This document shows positions 9,479 through 18,168 of a stretch of DNA of 64,000 bases, in pieces. Position 1 is the first letter of the stretch. Every line of letters begins with the position of its first letter. The DNA is from Myxosarcina sp. GI1 (GTDB lineage: Bacteria > Cyanobacteriota > Cyanobacteriia > Cyanobacteriales > Xenococcaceae), in contig NZ_JRFE01000028.1 of assembly GCF_000756305.1 (NCBI RefSeq), forward strand, positions 101,196-165,195. The letters run 5' to 3'. A model generated the notes under the pieces. The model made no database searches and had not been told where the DNA came from. It was given only the letters and a program-made list of their open reading frames with translations. A program made the position numbers and the translations under genes.

Positions 9479-10249
9479 TTAATAGCGATTTTTAATTTGC
9501 GATCGCAGCGAAGAATTATCGAAACTATAACCAAAAATATCTAAATCGCTTTTGTATATCTCAGCAACAATATTGCGTGTTTTGTCGGTGTAAAAGTCTT
9601 TGTAGTCTAGTTTTTGATGGGGATTAGTTGCATTTTCGTGTTTCAAATCAGGAATATCATGTATGTTTAGCTTATCGACTACATATTGAAAATCCTCTTG
9701 AAGATTTTCAAAAAAACCCAAAAAATCTACTTGTAGCTTACTACTACCTGGAATCAATAAAAAATCTACTTGTGGTCTAAAATGCCTCCATTTTTGAATA
9801 ATGGGTTTGTGCAGTCCCATCCGCACAAAGTCATCAAAACTCGCAAAAGGAGCAATTTCTGCTGCTGCCCATCTTTTGTCTTCTTTAGTCAAGCCTCCTT
9901 TCTGAAGAAAGTTGTATGCCGAGAAAACTCGATCCCAGGGGTTTCTCACAAAAGTAAATTTAAAATAGCGATCGAATTCCGATTGAGAAAAAACCAATTG
10001 ATATTTTGATAGGGTTGTATGATGTCCTGCAAAGTTACCAAATAGTGCTTTACATATAGATACCCCTGCTGCCTTTGGTACGTGTACAAAAATACACTGA
10101 TGGCGATCGAAAGGTTTATAAGAGCAACCACCAATCGTATCGATCGCTCTCATTTGTTGCATTCTTTTGAATGCCTGGGGTTTGGTTTGGGAAAACAGTA
10201 AGCGGCGTGTATCGTGCGGCAGCGAGTAAAAAGCCTTTTTTAGTAGCAT
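9479..10249 (-). CDS. Sulfotransferase family 2 domain protein
   Basis: This 256-residue protein is of the Golgi-type/carbohydrate sulfotransferase class (Sulfotransfer_2). The 5'-phosphosulfate-binding motif is FVHVPKAAGVSICKAL (about residues 54-69) and the 3'-phosphate-binding motif is FTFVRNPWDRVFSAY (about 99-113). It should move sulfate from PAPS to a hydroxyl of a glycan or small molecule. There is no signal peptide, so it is probably cytoplasmic. It stands alone between repeat-rich spacers. A second sulfotransferase of another subfamily lies at 21080. Confidence 0.88.
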   Translation of the reverse strand: MLLKKAFYSLPHDTRRLLFSQTKPQAFKRMQQMRAIDTIGGCSYKPFDRHQCIFVHVPKAAGVSICKALFGNFAGHHTTLSKYQLVFSQSEFDRYFKFTFVRNPWDRVFSAYNFLQKGGLTKEDKRWAAAEIAPFASFDDFVRMGLHKPIIQKWRHFRPQVDFLLIPGSSKLQVDFLGFFENLQEDFQYVVDKLNIHDIPDLKHENATNPHQKLDYKDFYTDKTRNIVAEIYKSDLDIFGYSFDNSSLRSQIKNRY

Positions 10250-10499
10250 TTTGCCTCTCAGAGATATTTGTGTGCGAACAGCTAATCTTTACCAAAGGAA
10301 ACTAGTTTGAGTTTCCAACTTATTTGAGTATAGTGACACAGTTTTTATACTGTTTGGCAATTCTTTAAAAATATATTTTGAGAGAGACTAAAAAAACTTA
10401 TAGTTGCCTTGCTACTCAAACTCCACATAAGCTACGATCGCAGACTGCCATAAATTAATAAAATAGAAACAAATCGCATTTAAAATCGATCGCGCTTTT

Positions 10500-10898
10500 A
10501 TGAGCAAACCATCTTTCAAAACTAGACTGGCTTGGGAACAAGCGCAGATATTGATGCAGCCTGCCTTGCTGAGAGTTGTAGATAATATCCGCAAAGAATT
10601 AGAAACATCTGATTGGAAAGGAACTTACAAAGAAGTAAGCGATCCCATTCCTGGCTATCATCTTTGTTTGACCAAACAGCAATATCATATTGAGGTTGAT
10701 GTGTGGGAGTTATGTTATCGTGTCTGTTTTCAAGAATACAATCCCGTTCGACATTTGTTTAGTGAAGACGACCCTCGTCCTTATAAAGTCGAAATCGATA
10801 CTCGTTTACTAGACGATATTGGTGAAATAGATTGGCAGTTACTCGAATCTAAAGCACAACAGGCAGTAAGAAGAGTGTTTGAAACTTTGCCGCAATAG
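10500..10898 (+). CDS. Conserved-looking hypothetical protein, 132 residues
   Basis: I do not recognise a family. The protein is soluble and mixed alpha/beta, rich in charged residues and tryptophan, with 'WKGTYKEVSDPIPGYHL' in the middle and a helical C terminus. Codon use resembles its neighbours and no other frame competes convincingly. It precedes ygfZ by 88 bp on the same strand, so the two may be co-transcribed. A 17-bp palindrome (10908-10924) lies in that gap. Confidence 0.7.
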   Translation: MSKPSFKTRLAWEQAQILMQPALLRVVDNIRKELETSDWKGTYKEVSDPIPGYHLCLTKQQYHIEVDVWELCYRVCFQEYNPVRHLFSEDDPRPYKVEIDTRLLDDIGEIDWQLLESKAQQAVRRVFETLPQ

Positions 10899-10907
10899 GC
10901 AACGGCG

Positions 10908-10924
10908 ATTCGCGAAGCGCGAAT
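10908..10924. repeat. Palindrome ATTCGCGAAGCGCGAAT
   Basis: A 17-bp near-perfect palindrome of the kind dispersed through many cyanobacterial genomes. It sits 10 bp after the stop of the 132-residue gene. It could act as an mRNA hairpin between the two genes. Confidence 0.5.
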
Positions 10925-10986
10925 GCAAGTAAAAGATAGATTTTTTTCTGCTTTAACCAGATAGACAAACGATAATTTTTAAAACA

Positions 10987-12027
10987 ATGAAAAAGTTACG
11001 TCAGCTTCAGCAAGAATTAGGAGCGATTTTGGATGATACGAATAGTGTTCCCTTGAGTTTTAATAACGACCGACAGGCACTATCGGCTATAGAAGACCGC
11101 GTTATTTTATGCGATCGCTCTCATTGGGGAGTATTAAAAGTTGGCGGGGAAGACCGTTTGCGCTATCTACACAATCAAAGCACTAATGATTTTGCCAGTC
11201 TCCAGGCAGGACAGGGTTGCGATACGGTGTTCGTGACTTCTACCGCTCGCACTCTCGACTTAGCTACCGCCTTGATAACTGAAGATGACGTTTTAATTTT
11301 AGTTGCCCCCAATCGCCGTCGGCAGTTGCTAGAATGGCTCGATCGCTTTATTTTTCCGTTCGATAAAGTCGAACTTAGCGATGTTTCGACAGAATATGCA
11401 GTTTTTAGCCTTATCGGTAATAAAAGCTCGGCTTTTTTAGCTCAGTTAGATCTAGACTCTCTTGAAGGACATAGCAATGGTAATCATAAATTATTGTCTA
11501 TAGATAGTGTTGCGGTCAGAACTGCTGTAGGAAGCGGTTTGGTAACTCCTGGCTACACCTTATTCGTACCGAGTGAGGGAGCGGCAAAAATTTGGTCTAA
11601 ATTAATGACCTTGGGAGTTATTCCAGCAGGTGAGAGAGTTTGGGAAACTTTGCGAATTCAGCAAGGAAGACCCACTCCAGACCTAGAACTTACCGAAGAT
11701 TACAATCCTTTAGAAGCAGGTTTGTGGCAAACAATTTCATTTGATAAAGGTTGTTATATCGGTCAAGAAACTATTGCTCGTTTGAATACCTACAAAGGTG
11801 TAAAACAGAAACTTTGGGGAATTGAACTAAGTCAAGCTGTCAAGCCTGGAACACCCTTATCTATTGAAAATAGCAAGATAGGTGTTTTAACTAGCTGTAC
11901 GGACACTCCCAATGGAGTACGCGGTTTGGCTTACGTACGCTCTGTCGCAGGGGGAGAGGGTTTGCAGGTAAAAGTGGGCGAGGCAATAGGAAAGTTGGTT
12001 GCAGTTCCTTTTCTGCGCCATGAATAA
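10987..12027 (+). CDS. ygfZ: Folate-binding YgfZ/GcvT-like protein
   Basis: This 346-residue protein is of the aminomethyltransferase-like fold. The YgfZ signature FDKGCYIGQE (K-G-C-Y-x-G-Q-E) is present at about residues 254-263, preceded by 'LRIQQGRPTPDLELTEDYNPLEAGLW'. YgfZ proteins bind tetrahydrofolate and help iron-sulfur cluster assembly or repair of particular enzymes. The N-terminal half, with 'VLKVGGEDRLRYLHNQSTNDF', is the typical GcvT-like start. Length and motifs are normal for the cyanobacterial form. Confidence 0.93.
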   Translation: MKKLRQLQQELGAILDDTNSVPLSFNNDRQALSAIEDRVILCDRSHWGVLKVGGEDRLRYLHNQSTNDFASLQAGQGCDTVFVTSTARTLDLATALITEDDVLILVAPNRRRQLLEWLDRFIFPFDKVELSDVSTEYAVFSLIGNKSSAFLAQLDLDSLEGHSNGNHKLLSIDSVAVRTAVGSGLVTPGYTLFVPSEGAAKIWSKLMTLGVIPAGERVWETLRIQQGRPTPDLELTEDYNPLEAGLWQTISFDKGCYIGQETIARLNTYKGVKQKLWGIELSQAVKPGTPLSIENSKIGVLTSCTDTPNGVRGLAYVRSVAGGEGLQVKVGEAIGKLVAVPFLRHE

Positions 12028-12045
12028 ACTATTTTTACTCCTTTA

Positions 12046-12163
12046 AGTAAGTAGACAGAAATTAAATACAAAATAATTAAAAGTTAGTACATCACTTTTT
12101 CACCTTTGTTACTCCTGTCTTCTAATCCTTACAGTTAACTTTAATTTAGTCCATCTACTTACT
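12046..12163. repeat. MITE-like element with AGTAAGTAGA termini
   Basis: AGTAAGTAGA at 12046-12055 is inverted at 12154-12163, with an AAATTAAA block near both ends. The 118-bp element fills most of the 150-bp gap between the convergent ygfZ and coiled-coil genes and has no frame. A single copy of the same end is at 8922, with the extension CTAA. It probably now serves as the 3' region of both genes. Confidence 0.5.
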
Positions 12164-12177
12164 AACTATTTTCTCGG

Positions 12178-12795
12178 TTAAATTTCTTCCTGTTTATTGC
12201 CACTTTCTGCTTCTCTATCTTCAGTCAACAACTGTTCTTCACTTAACTGTTGGCGACCGTTTTTAACTACGCTCAACATATCGTTGAGCTGCTGTTCGAT
12301 ATTGCCCAGGACACCATCGGCATAGCTATCGGCACCTGCCAAAATTTCTTGGTATTCTGTAAGTGCCATCTGCCGCATCTGCTCGCATTCTCGCTCTGTT
12401 TTGAGCTTGAGTTTGGCTGCTGCTAATTCGGCTTTACGTACTACAGTAGATTCTTCGACAATTTCGGCAGCTTTAGCTTCGGCAGCACTTACCATGTTCT
12501 CAACATATATTTCTGTCTGACGCACGATTTCTTCTTGACGCTCGCTCATATCGATGGCGATTGCTAGCTGAGAAGGTAAATTACGTTTGATTATTTCGAG
12601 GCAATCTAACAAAGACTGGCGGTCGAGTACGACTAACTCTGTAAGAGGTACGTGAGTCCCGTTCATAATTAAAGTTTGAAGATACTCGAGTTCGCGAAAA
12701 ATATTAAAATCTGGTTTCCCAGCTTCTGCTATATTGGTCGAGGCTTCCGATCGCTGCATTTGTCGATCTTGTTGGACGGGTTCGGAATGCAACAT
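12178..12795 (-). CDS. Coiled-coil protein, DivIVA/AtpF-like, cyanobacterial
   Basis: This 205-residue protein has a conserved-looking N-terminal part ('FNIFRELEYLQTLIMNG...PLTELVVLDRQSLLDCLEIIKRNLP', about 30-80), then a long charged helix rich in Ala, Glu, Lys and Arg (about 85-185) that should form a coiled coil. The layout resembles DivIVA/GpsB-type or ATP synthase b-like scaffolds, but no clear DivIVA signature is seen. It is the last gene of the run SDR-KirBac-coaD, 98 bp after coaD. A role in envelope or division scaffolding is only a guess. Confidence 0.75.
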   Translation of the reverse strand: MLHSEPVQQDRQMQRSEASTNIAEAGKPDFNIFRELEYLQTLIMNGTHVPLTELVVLDRQSLLDCLEIIKRNLPSQLAIAIDMSERQEEIVRQTEIYVENMVSAAEAKAAEIVEESTVVRKAELAAAKLKLKTERECEQMRQMALTEYQEILAGADSYADGVLGNIEQQLNDMLSVVKNGRQQLSEEQLLTEDREAESGNKQEEI

Positions 12796-12893
12796 TGCTT
12801 AATAATTTTTTTATTGCTATCTGTTATACGTTAACTTTATAATTTTTGTCGAAATTCTTCACCTTATTGTTATTTTTAAAAGTTCGATCGCGC

Positions 12894-13379
12894 TTATTTT
12901 GCTATGTCTTGAAACTTGTGATCGAGATCTTTAGCCACATTTTCGGGAACTAGATGCTCGATCGAGCCTCCAAATTGAGCGATTTCTTTGACTACGCTGC
13001 TGCTTAGAAAACTATATTCTTTGGCAGTAGCTAAAAATACTGTCTCGATATCTCGATACAGAGTTTTATTAGTATGAGCCATCTGCAATTCTTTTTCAAA
13101 GTCAGACAAGACTCTCAGCCCTCTTAATAAAACTCCTGCATTAGTTAACTTAGCATAGTCTACAGTCAATCCTTTAAAACTATTAACTTTGACGTTTGGT
13201 AGATGCCTGGTTGAGTAACTAATTTGTGTGATTCTTTCTTCTACAGTAAATAAAGGTTGCTTACTAGGGTTGGAGAGGACGGCAACAATTACTAATTCAA
13301 ATAATTTGGTACCTCGCTCGATAATATCGAGATGACCTAGAGTAACGGGATCGAAACTACCTGGATAAATGGCAATCAT
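12894..13379 (-). CDS. coaD: Pantetheine-phosphate adenylyltransferase
   Basis: This 161-residue enzyme makes dephospho-CoA from 4'-phosphopantetheine and ATP, the penultimate step of CoA synthesis. It starts [20 protein letters not shown], which contains the nucleotidyltransferase T/HxGH motif (TLGH). The C-terminal ATP-binding block is present as '[14 protein letters not shown]', close to the family ISSTxVRE. Length matches the bacterial family. It follows the KirBac gene by only 9 bp, so the two are co-transcribed. Confidence 0.96.
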   Translation of the reverse strand: MIAIYPGSFDPVTLGHLDIIERGTKLFELVIVAVLSNPSKQPLFTVEERITQISYSTRHLPNVKVNSFKGLTVDYAKLTNAGVLLRGLRVLSDFEKELQMAHTNKTLYRDIETVFLATAKEYSFLSSSVVKEIAQFGGSIEHLVPENVAKDLDHKFQDIAK

Positions 13380-13388
13380 AATTGTTTT

Positions 13389-14318
13389 TTATTTATATTG
13401 GCGATCGCTTGCAGGAACTACTTCGTTAAAACGCCTATAGTCAACAGTATATGTACATTGGTCGGTTTTATTCAAAATATCGACAAAGCGCATTCCCCAA
13501 CGCAAATCTTGAGGTTGATAAGCATGACGAGCGTGGATTGTTTGGGAAAAGGTTTCGTCTAAACCCGTCAAAATAACAATAATTTCTAAATCTAAATCGA
13601 TTAAAGAGTCTGCCGTTTCTTTGTAGAGGGGACTGAGTTCGTCTATGGGGTGCATAACTAGCCAACTCAAGCGAAAACTGGGAGATTCCGATCGCAATAA
13701 CTCTAAATTATAAAAACGTCTTAATTCTATACCTTCACTGCTAATCTGATTTTTGAGCAGACTGACTTTAAGACGAGCTTCAATAATTCGATTATCTCTT
13801 TGGTTGGCTACCCGAAACATCAAAGTGGGTACGCCATTAAAAGGACAAATAACTGCTACCTTGCTAAACATTACTCTAGCACTCGGCTGAGCAAAACGAG
13901 CGAAGATTAGTCCCGTTGCCATCGCCACTAAAATCAAACCTACTAAAACTTCTACAGTAACTAAGACTTGAGCGTATATGGTTTGAGGATACATTGCGCC
14001 GTAGCCAATAGTAGACATACTTTGAATACTAAAGAAAAAAGCATCGCTAAATGAATCGGGATCGGCGTTGGCAATACCATCTTTGGTAGTTAAATAGGCA
14101 TAGGCAAAAATAATGTTAACCGCTAAATAAAATAAAACGATAAATAGTAAAAAGCTCGTCCAAGTAATTACCAGCAACCAGTGATAAAAATCGCTGAATG
14201 GATGCTCGAAAAACTTTAAAAATTTGTTAGGCGATCGCTTTTTCTGATTAAAAATAGACGGCACGCTCCGTCTATTTTTGGTACGCTTTAACTTTCGTTT
14301 GTCGATCTTCATATCCAT
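13389..14318 (-). CDS. Inward-rectifier potassium channel, KirBac type
   Basis: This 309-residue protein has a basic N terminus, two membrane helices (about 45-75 and 115-145) and between them the pore loop with the selectivity filter STIGYGAMYP (TIGYG). The C-terminal half is the immunoglobulin-like Kir cytoplasmic domain ('ICPFNGVPTLMFRVANQRDNRIIEARL', then 'LTGLDETFSQTIHARHAY'). It conducts K+ in the plasma membrane. The ATG follows the stop codon of the SDR gene directly (TAAATG), which implies translational coupling. Confidence 0.94.
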   Translation of the reverse strand: MDMKIDKRKLKRTKNRRSVPSIFNQKKRSPNKFLKFFEHPFSDFYHWLLVITWTSFLLFIVLFYLAVNIIFAYAYLTTKDGIANADPDSFSDAFFFSIQSMSTIGYGAMYPQTIYAQVLVTVEVLVGLILVAMATGLIFARFAQPSARVMFSKVAVICPFNGVPTLMFRVANQRDNRIIEARLKVSLLKNQISSEGIELRRFYNLELLRSESPSFRLSWLVMHPIDELSPLYKETADSLIDLDLEIIVILTGLDETFSQTIHARHAYQPQDLRWGMRFVDILNKTDQCTYTVDYRRFNEVVPASDRQYK

Positions 14319-15224
14319 TTAAAATACCAACTGCGGATGAGCCAATCGAAAGCCAGCGTTTTTTAGTTTTTGATTGGATAATTTAGTATTATAAGGACGA
14401 ACTGAAGTTTGCGAATCATCCCAATTTACTGGCGAACGTTCGTGAACTTTAAACAAGCGATCTAAAAACTCTTTAGTAGTTAAAATTTCGTCACTAGCGA
14501 GATTGTAAATTCCTGATAACTCTCGCTGTCTGGCAAACTCGATCGCTCCGACAATATCGTCTAAATGTATCCAGTTAGTATAGTCATCTCCGCTACCAGG
14601 GCGAGTCGTACCAGCCACCCGCCCAAATATTTTAATTAATTCCCTACCTTCGCCATATATTCCCGCCAAACGTAAAATACAAACTTTAAGCGAGCGTAGT
14701 TCCGAGGTTTCCACTCTTTCAGAGAAGGCTTCGCCAACGGAACGCTGACCGCTCGATGATTTCATTTGGTTTTCTGGTACCGACAATAATTCTGACTCCG
14801 TCTGACACAAGATTTCGCCATGTTCATTAGCAGGATTGACTGGTGCGGTTTCGTCAGTCCACGCTCCATTTTTATCCCCTAAAACTGCATAACTGCCCGT
14901 ATAGATAAGCTGTTTGACACTGGGGGCGGTTTCAATCGCCTTAACTACATTCTTGGCAGTTTCTAGGTAAGATTGACGATAATTGTCTATAGTGCGACTT
15001 TTAGCACCGACGCTTAGTAACACCATTTCGCGATCGCTTACTAGTTTTTGTAGCGTTTCTAGATCGTTACCTTTTGCAAGTACCACACAATCGGCAATTG
15101 TTTCGAGCTTGCTAATTTTTTCTGGTGTAGTAGTAGTAACTGTAACCTGATGTCCCTGTCGCTGCCAAAGGCGAGCGATCGCGCTACCTACATATCCACA
15201 GCCAATAATTGCAATTTTCATCAA
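14319..15224 (-). CDS. NAD(P)-binding epimerase/SDR protein, YeeZ-like, with a repeat-derived insert
   Basis: This 301-residue protein has a Rossmann start MKIAIIGCGYVGSAIARLW (GxGxxG), a 'QLIYTGSYAVLGD' strand-loop and a 'RLAGIYGEGRELI' block, as in extended SDR proteins of the YeeZ type. Substrate is unknown. Between about residues 155 and 180 it contains a polar stretch (SSSGQRSVGEAF, then SERVETSELRSLK) that the family does not need. The DNA there (14688-14758) is a cyanobacterial dispersed repeat, inserted in frame between the 'SELLSV' helix and the 'KVCILRLAGIYG' strand. It is first gene of an operon with KirBac and coaD. Confidence 0.85.
   Translation of the reverse strand: MMKIAIIGCGYVGSAIARLWQRQGHQVTVTTTTPEKISKLETIADCVVLAKGNDLETLQKLVSDREMVLLSVGAKSRTIDNYRQSYLETAKNVVKAIETAPSVKQLIYTGSYAVLGDKNGAWTDETAPVNPANEHGEILCQTESELLSVPENQMKSSSGQRSVGEAFSERVETSELRSLKVCILRLAGIYGEGRELIKIFGRVAGTTRPGSGDDYTNWIHLDDIVGAIEFARQRELSGIYNLASDEILTTKEFLDRLFKVHERSPVNWDDSQTSVRPYNTKLSNQKLKNAGFRLAHPQLVF
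14688..14758 (-). repeat. Dispersed repeat inserted in frame in the SDR gene
   Basis: On the coding strand the segment contains GCGTTCCGTTGGCGAAGCCT and a following short inverted repeat. This is a sequence type scattered through cyanobacterial genomes. Its length keeps the reading frame, so it adds about 24 residues to the protein. The repeat identification rests on memory of such elements. Confidence 0.55.
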
Positions 15225-15278
15225 CTTTCGTAATTTATAAATAATTATAAACGACCGCTAAAAGCTAGATAATCCAAT

Positions 15279-16592
15279 ATGAAAATCATTGCCTATCTCT
15301 ATAGCGACCCTTTATTAGAATCACCACCAGACAAAAATATCTGGGGATTAGAAGTAGATCGAGTCTATCAAGACATTGGCGATCGCGAGCAATTACAGCA
15401 ATTAATCGCCGATTGTCAAGCAGAAGCACCAAATTATTTATTAATTCGTCGCCTGGAAGAACTGGGAGAAAACTTTACCGCCATTGGCGAGCGACTTACT
15501 TTATTAGAATCATTAGAAATTGAAATTATCGTTACGCAACAAGACTATAATTTGTCTGAGTTAGAGTTAAAAAATAGTCGGGAAAAGCTAATTAATTTAA
15601 CTCAGTTATTACAAATAGTTAAAGAAAATTTAAGCCGCGATCGCCTCAAAAGAGGACACGCTCGCAATCGTCTCAAAGCATTGCCACCACCAGGCAAAGC
15701 ACCTTATGGCTATCGTCGCGGACAAGATAAATATATTATTGATAAAAGCACTGCACCCGTAGTCAAAGACTTTTTTGAAAGATTTTTATTGTTTGGTTCT
15801 TTACGGGGGGCTGTAAGATATTTAGACCGCAAATACGGTAAAAAAATCTCTCCTTCTACTGGTCGCAGTTGGCTCACTAATGCCGTATATCGAGGTGACT
15901 TAAAGTACAAAACTGATGAAGTTATTTCTAATACCCACGCGGCAATTATTTCTCGCGAAGAAGCAGCGCAAATAGACCGCTTGTTACGTCGCAATAGTCG
16001 TTTTGCTTCTCATAGTGCTAGCGCACCTCGTTCGCTCGCAGGATTGGTTGTCTGTCAGCAGTGTCAGTATGTGATGAACATAACTCGCGTTACCAGACAT
16101 CACCAAAAGCAGGAATATCTCTATCTCCGCTGTCATCAATGTCCTCAAAAACCAAAATGTAAAGCGATCGTTTACGAGCGAATACTCGAACAAACTATTG
16201 CTAAAATTTGTCTCGAATTACCTTTGGCTGTTGCCAAATTGAATATACCCAATCCTAAAAATATCGAGCAAAAAATAGTCCAAAAGATTACTCAAAAACA
16301 GGAAATATTAGCTAAAATCCCAGAACTAATTGCAGCAGAAGTTTTAGACCGAGAAACTGCATTAATTCGCAGTTATAAATTGCAAACAGAAATTTCAGAT
16401 CTTAAAGCGAAAACAGCCAGGCTACCCCCAGTCAATTTACAAGAAACCGTAAAAGCAGTAGCTTTAAATCAATTTTGGCTCGATCTTTCAGAGTCAGAAA
16501 GACGATTTTATTTTCGTGAGTTTCTCAAACAAATTGTATTAGTTCGCCAAGAATCTCAAGAATGGGATTTACAGCTAGTTTTTATCTTTTGA
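15279..16592 (+). CDS. Large serine recombinase, XisF-like
   Basis: This 437-residue protein has an N-terminal resolvase-like domain (about 1-110) starting MKIIAYLYSDPLLE, where Ser9 lies where the catalytic serine is expected. The usual RVS sequence is replaced by YSDP, so activity is not certain. A Recombinase domain follows (about 125-235; 'ALPPPGKAPYGYRRG'), then a zinc beta-ribbon with Cys pairs (VCQQCQY and RCHQCPQ plus PKC) and a C-terminal coiled coil. Relatives excise developmental elements in heterocystous species. No att-site pair is evident nearby, so this may be a stand-alone chromosomal family member. It is divergent from the SDR operon (54-bp gap). Confidence 0.85.
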   Translation: MKIIAYLYSDPLLESPPDKNIWGLEVDRVYQDIGDREQLQQLIADCQAEAPNYLLIRRLEELGENFTAIGERLTLLESLEIEIIVTQQDYNLSELELKNSREKLINLTQLLQIVKENLSRDRLKRGHARNRLKALPPPGKAPYGYRRGQDKYIIDKSTAPVVKDFFERFLLFGSLRGAVRYLDRKYGKKISPSTGRSWLTNAVYRGDLKYKTDEVISNTHAAIISREEAAQIDRLLRRNSRFASHSASAPRSLAGLVVCQQCQYVMNITRVTRHHQKQEYLYLRCHQCPQKPKCKAIVYERILEQTIAKICLELPLAVAKLNIPNPKNIEQKIVQKITQKQEILAKIPELIAAEVLDRETALIRSYKLQTEISDLKAKTARLPPVNLQETVKAVALNQFWLDLSESERRFYFREFLKQIVLVRQESQEWDLQLVFIF

Positions 16593-16615
16593 AAATAGCA
16601 TCGGAGTAAAGATTA

Positions 16616-16732
16616 TAGTCATTCCCATTAATTTCTTTGTGGTAAATATGTATTAATAAGAGGTTTGATTATTACTTGCTACTCGCTACTTGTTTTTTTT
16701 GGAGATCGTATGGTTTCTATTTGGAATGACTA
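16616..16732 (-). repeat. MITE copy 1 (TAGTCATTCC termini, TA flanks)
   Basis: A 117-bp element with terminal inverted repeats TAGTCATTCC, flanked by TA on both sides (16614-16615 and 16733-16734). Read on the minus strand it aligns along its length with the copies at 18519 and 46215: ATTCCAAATAG, AGTAGC(G/A)AGTA, AATACATA and GAAATTAAT occur in the same order. It is the main content of the 328-bp gap after the recombinase gene. I see no gene in the rest of that gap. Confidence 0.8.
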
Positions 16733-16920
16733 TAACACCCGTCAAAATTATTTTAACTATTCGCCATTGCTTGTTGCCTTTTGAATAAAACTATAATGTC
16801 CTAACCTATAGTTGGCTTGCTATACTCAAACTCGTACCTGACAAAAAACCACCAATTAAAAATAACTGGTGGCGATCTATACATCAATAATTTTCTAATT
16901 TTTATAGTTTTGACTGGAAA

Positions 16921-17427
16921 CTATGCTAAAACAAAATCAACTTCGCTAGTACCGCCAGTCGAACCCTGACCAGAGGTCATTTTTTTACCGTTAACTTCTA
17001 CGGCAAAGTCCGTATTGTCCAAGTTGAGATTATAGTCGGTTTCATTTTTGGTATAGCCAACACTAGCTACCATTTGACGACCTGCATCGGTATATTTAAA
17101 AGCCATCATTTGGTTTTTATTTTTTTGCGTGTCTTCTGCCCAAATCACCATGTATTGGTCATCTTGATACTCAAAAATTTTGGGGGCGCGAGTGGGAACA
17201 TAACGTCCTGGACTGCCAAAGCTTTTATCGAGAAAATCTTTAACCGAATCGGGTTCGACACTAACATAAGCCACTTCATCGGGGGCGGTCGATTCTACAT
17301 CACCTTGACTCTCATCTACAACTTCTTCTTTGCCACGATTGCGAAAATAGTCTACCGCTTTTTTGGTACCAATAGCACCCGCAGCGGCAACACCAGCCCC
17401 GATTAAAATATTGCGTAGTTTGGTCAT
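16921..17427 (-). CDS. Hypothetical protein with N-terminal hydrophobic segment
   Basis: I do not recognise this 168-residue protein. Residues 6-20 (NILIGAGVAAAGAIG) form a short Gly/Ala-rich hydrophobic segment, followed by a basic stretch and an acidic linker. The rest looks like a compact beta-rich domain ('APKIFEYQDDQYMVIWAED', 'KMTSGQGSTGGTSEVDFVLA'). It may be a membrane-anchored soluble domain. The antisense frame at 17074-17406 looks like a shadow because it has no plausible protein character. Confidence 0.75.
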   Translation of the reverse strand: MTKLRNILIGAGVAAAGAIGTKKAVDYFRNRGKEEVVDESQGDVESTAPDEVAYVSVEPDSVKDFLDKSFGSPGRYVPTRAPKIFEYQDDQYMVIWAEDTQKNKNQMMAFKYTDAGRQMVASVGYTKNETDYNLNLDNTDFAVEVNGKKMTSGQGSTGGTSEVDFVLA

Positions 17428-17587
17428 TTTTCACTCTAATAAACTTTAAAAAATACAATTTTTAGTTAACCAGACGATCGCGCGATCGAACTATTTATTT
17501 GACTATTTTTTAAGAGTTGTAGCGTTTGGCGGTTGCACTTGCTTCTGTAAAATGGCTATGAAGCATAAAAATACTTGCTATTTTAGC

Positions 17588-17719
17588 TCAATCCTCATGA
17601 TCTTCAAAAGGATCGCTCAGATCTATTGATGGTGGACCAAAAGCAGTATAAATAGAAAATCCAGTTACGGCAATTAATATTGCCCCAATGCTGATAATAA
17701 GAACTGTTGCAGGTTCCAT
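17588..17719 (-). CDS. psbN: PsbN protein, photosystem II assembly
   Basis: A 43-codon frame from an ATG at 17719 gives the standard PsbN length. One membrane helix of small and hydrophobic residues ends in the family motif [12 protein letters not shown], followed by the acidic tail DPFEDHED. PsbN is needed for assembly and repair of PSII reaction centres but is not a stable subunit. It is divergent from psbH across 128 bp, the arrangement common in cyanobacteria. Confidence 0.96.
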   Translation of the reverse strand: MEPATVLIISIGAILIAVTGFSIYTAFGPPSIDLSDPFEDHED

Positions 17720-17847
17720 AAGCTGTATAAATTATGTTTACTCTTCCTATATAATATTACAGAAGATTACGAACGGCACAAGCTTTGCTTTAATAAGGCG
17801 AAGCAGCGTCCTTACAAAAATTAGCTTAGATATATTATTGGTAAACT

Positions 17848-18048
17848 ATGGCACAAGAAACTCGTTTGGGAAATCTTCTCAAACCTTTAAATTCGGAATA
17901 TGGTAAAGTTTCCCCTGGTTGGGGAACAACGCCTTTAATGGGTGTTTTCATGGTCTTATTTTTAGTTTTTCTGTTAATTATTTTGCAACTGTACAACTCT
18001 TCTCTACTACTAGAAGGAGTTAATGTTGATTGGCGCAGCTTGACTTAA
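17848..18048 (+). CDS. psbH: Photosystem II 10-kDa phosphoprotein homologue PsbH
   Basis: This 66-residue thylakoid protein has the typical start ([20 protein letters not shown]), the conserved '[12 protein letters not shown]' before the single membrane helix, and the lumenal tail '[13 protein letters not shown]'. It stabilises the QB side of PSII and the CP47 interface. The shared psbN-psbH spacer should hold both promoters. A short dispersed-repeat scrap (GGCGAAGCAGCGTCC) lies at about 17798. A strong terminator follows. Confidence 0.98.
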   Translation: MAQETRLGNLLKPLNSEYGKVSPGWGTTPLMGVFMVLFLVFLLIILQLYNSSLLLEGVNVDWRSLT

Positions 18049-18099
18049 TAATTTTGGGAATTAGATTATCGAACTCGAAAACGTGAAAACATCAAAGAC

Positions 18100-18126
18100 A
18101 ATCCCCGTACATCGGGGATTTTTTCT
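18100..18126 (+). terminator. Intrinsic terminator after psbH
   Basis: The perfect 8-bp stem AATCCCCG / CGGGGATT with a TACAT loop is followed by a run of Ts (18119-18125). It ends psbH transcription and separates it from tatA. Confidence 0.9.
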
Positions 18127-18168
18127 GTCATAATATCGATGAATACTTCTAACGATATAGGATAGGGT

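Noticed and set aside
15279..16592. Serine recombinase as marker of an integrated element with att sites
   Set aside because: No direct repeats or cargo boundaries were seen around it; neighbours are housekeeping genes.
17074..17406. 110-codon plus-strand frame opposite the hypothetical gene
   Set aside because: It mirrors the codons of the minus-strand gene, has no ribosome-binding site and no credible domain.
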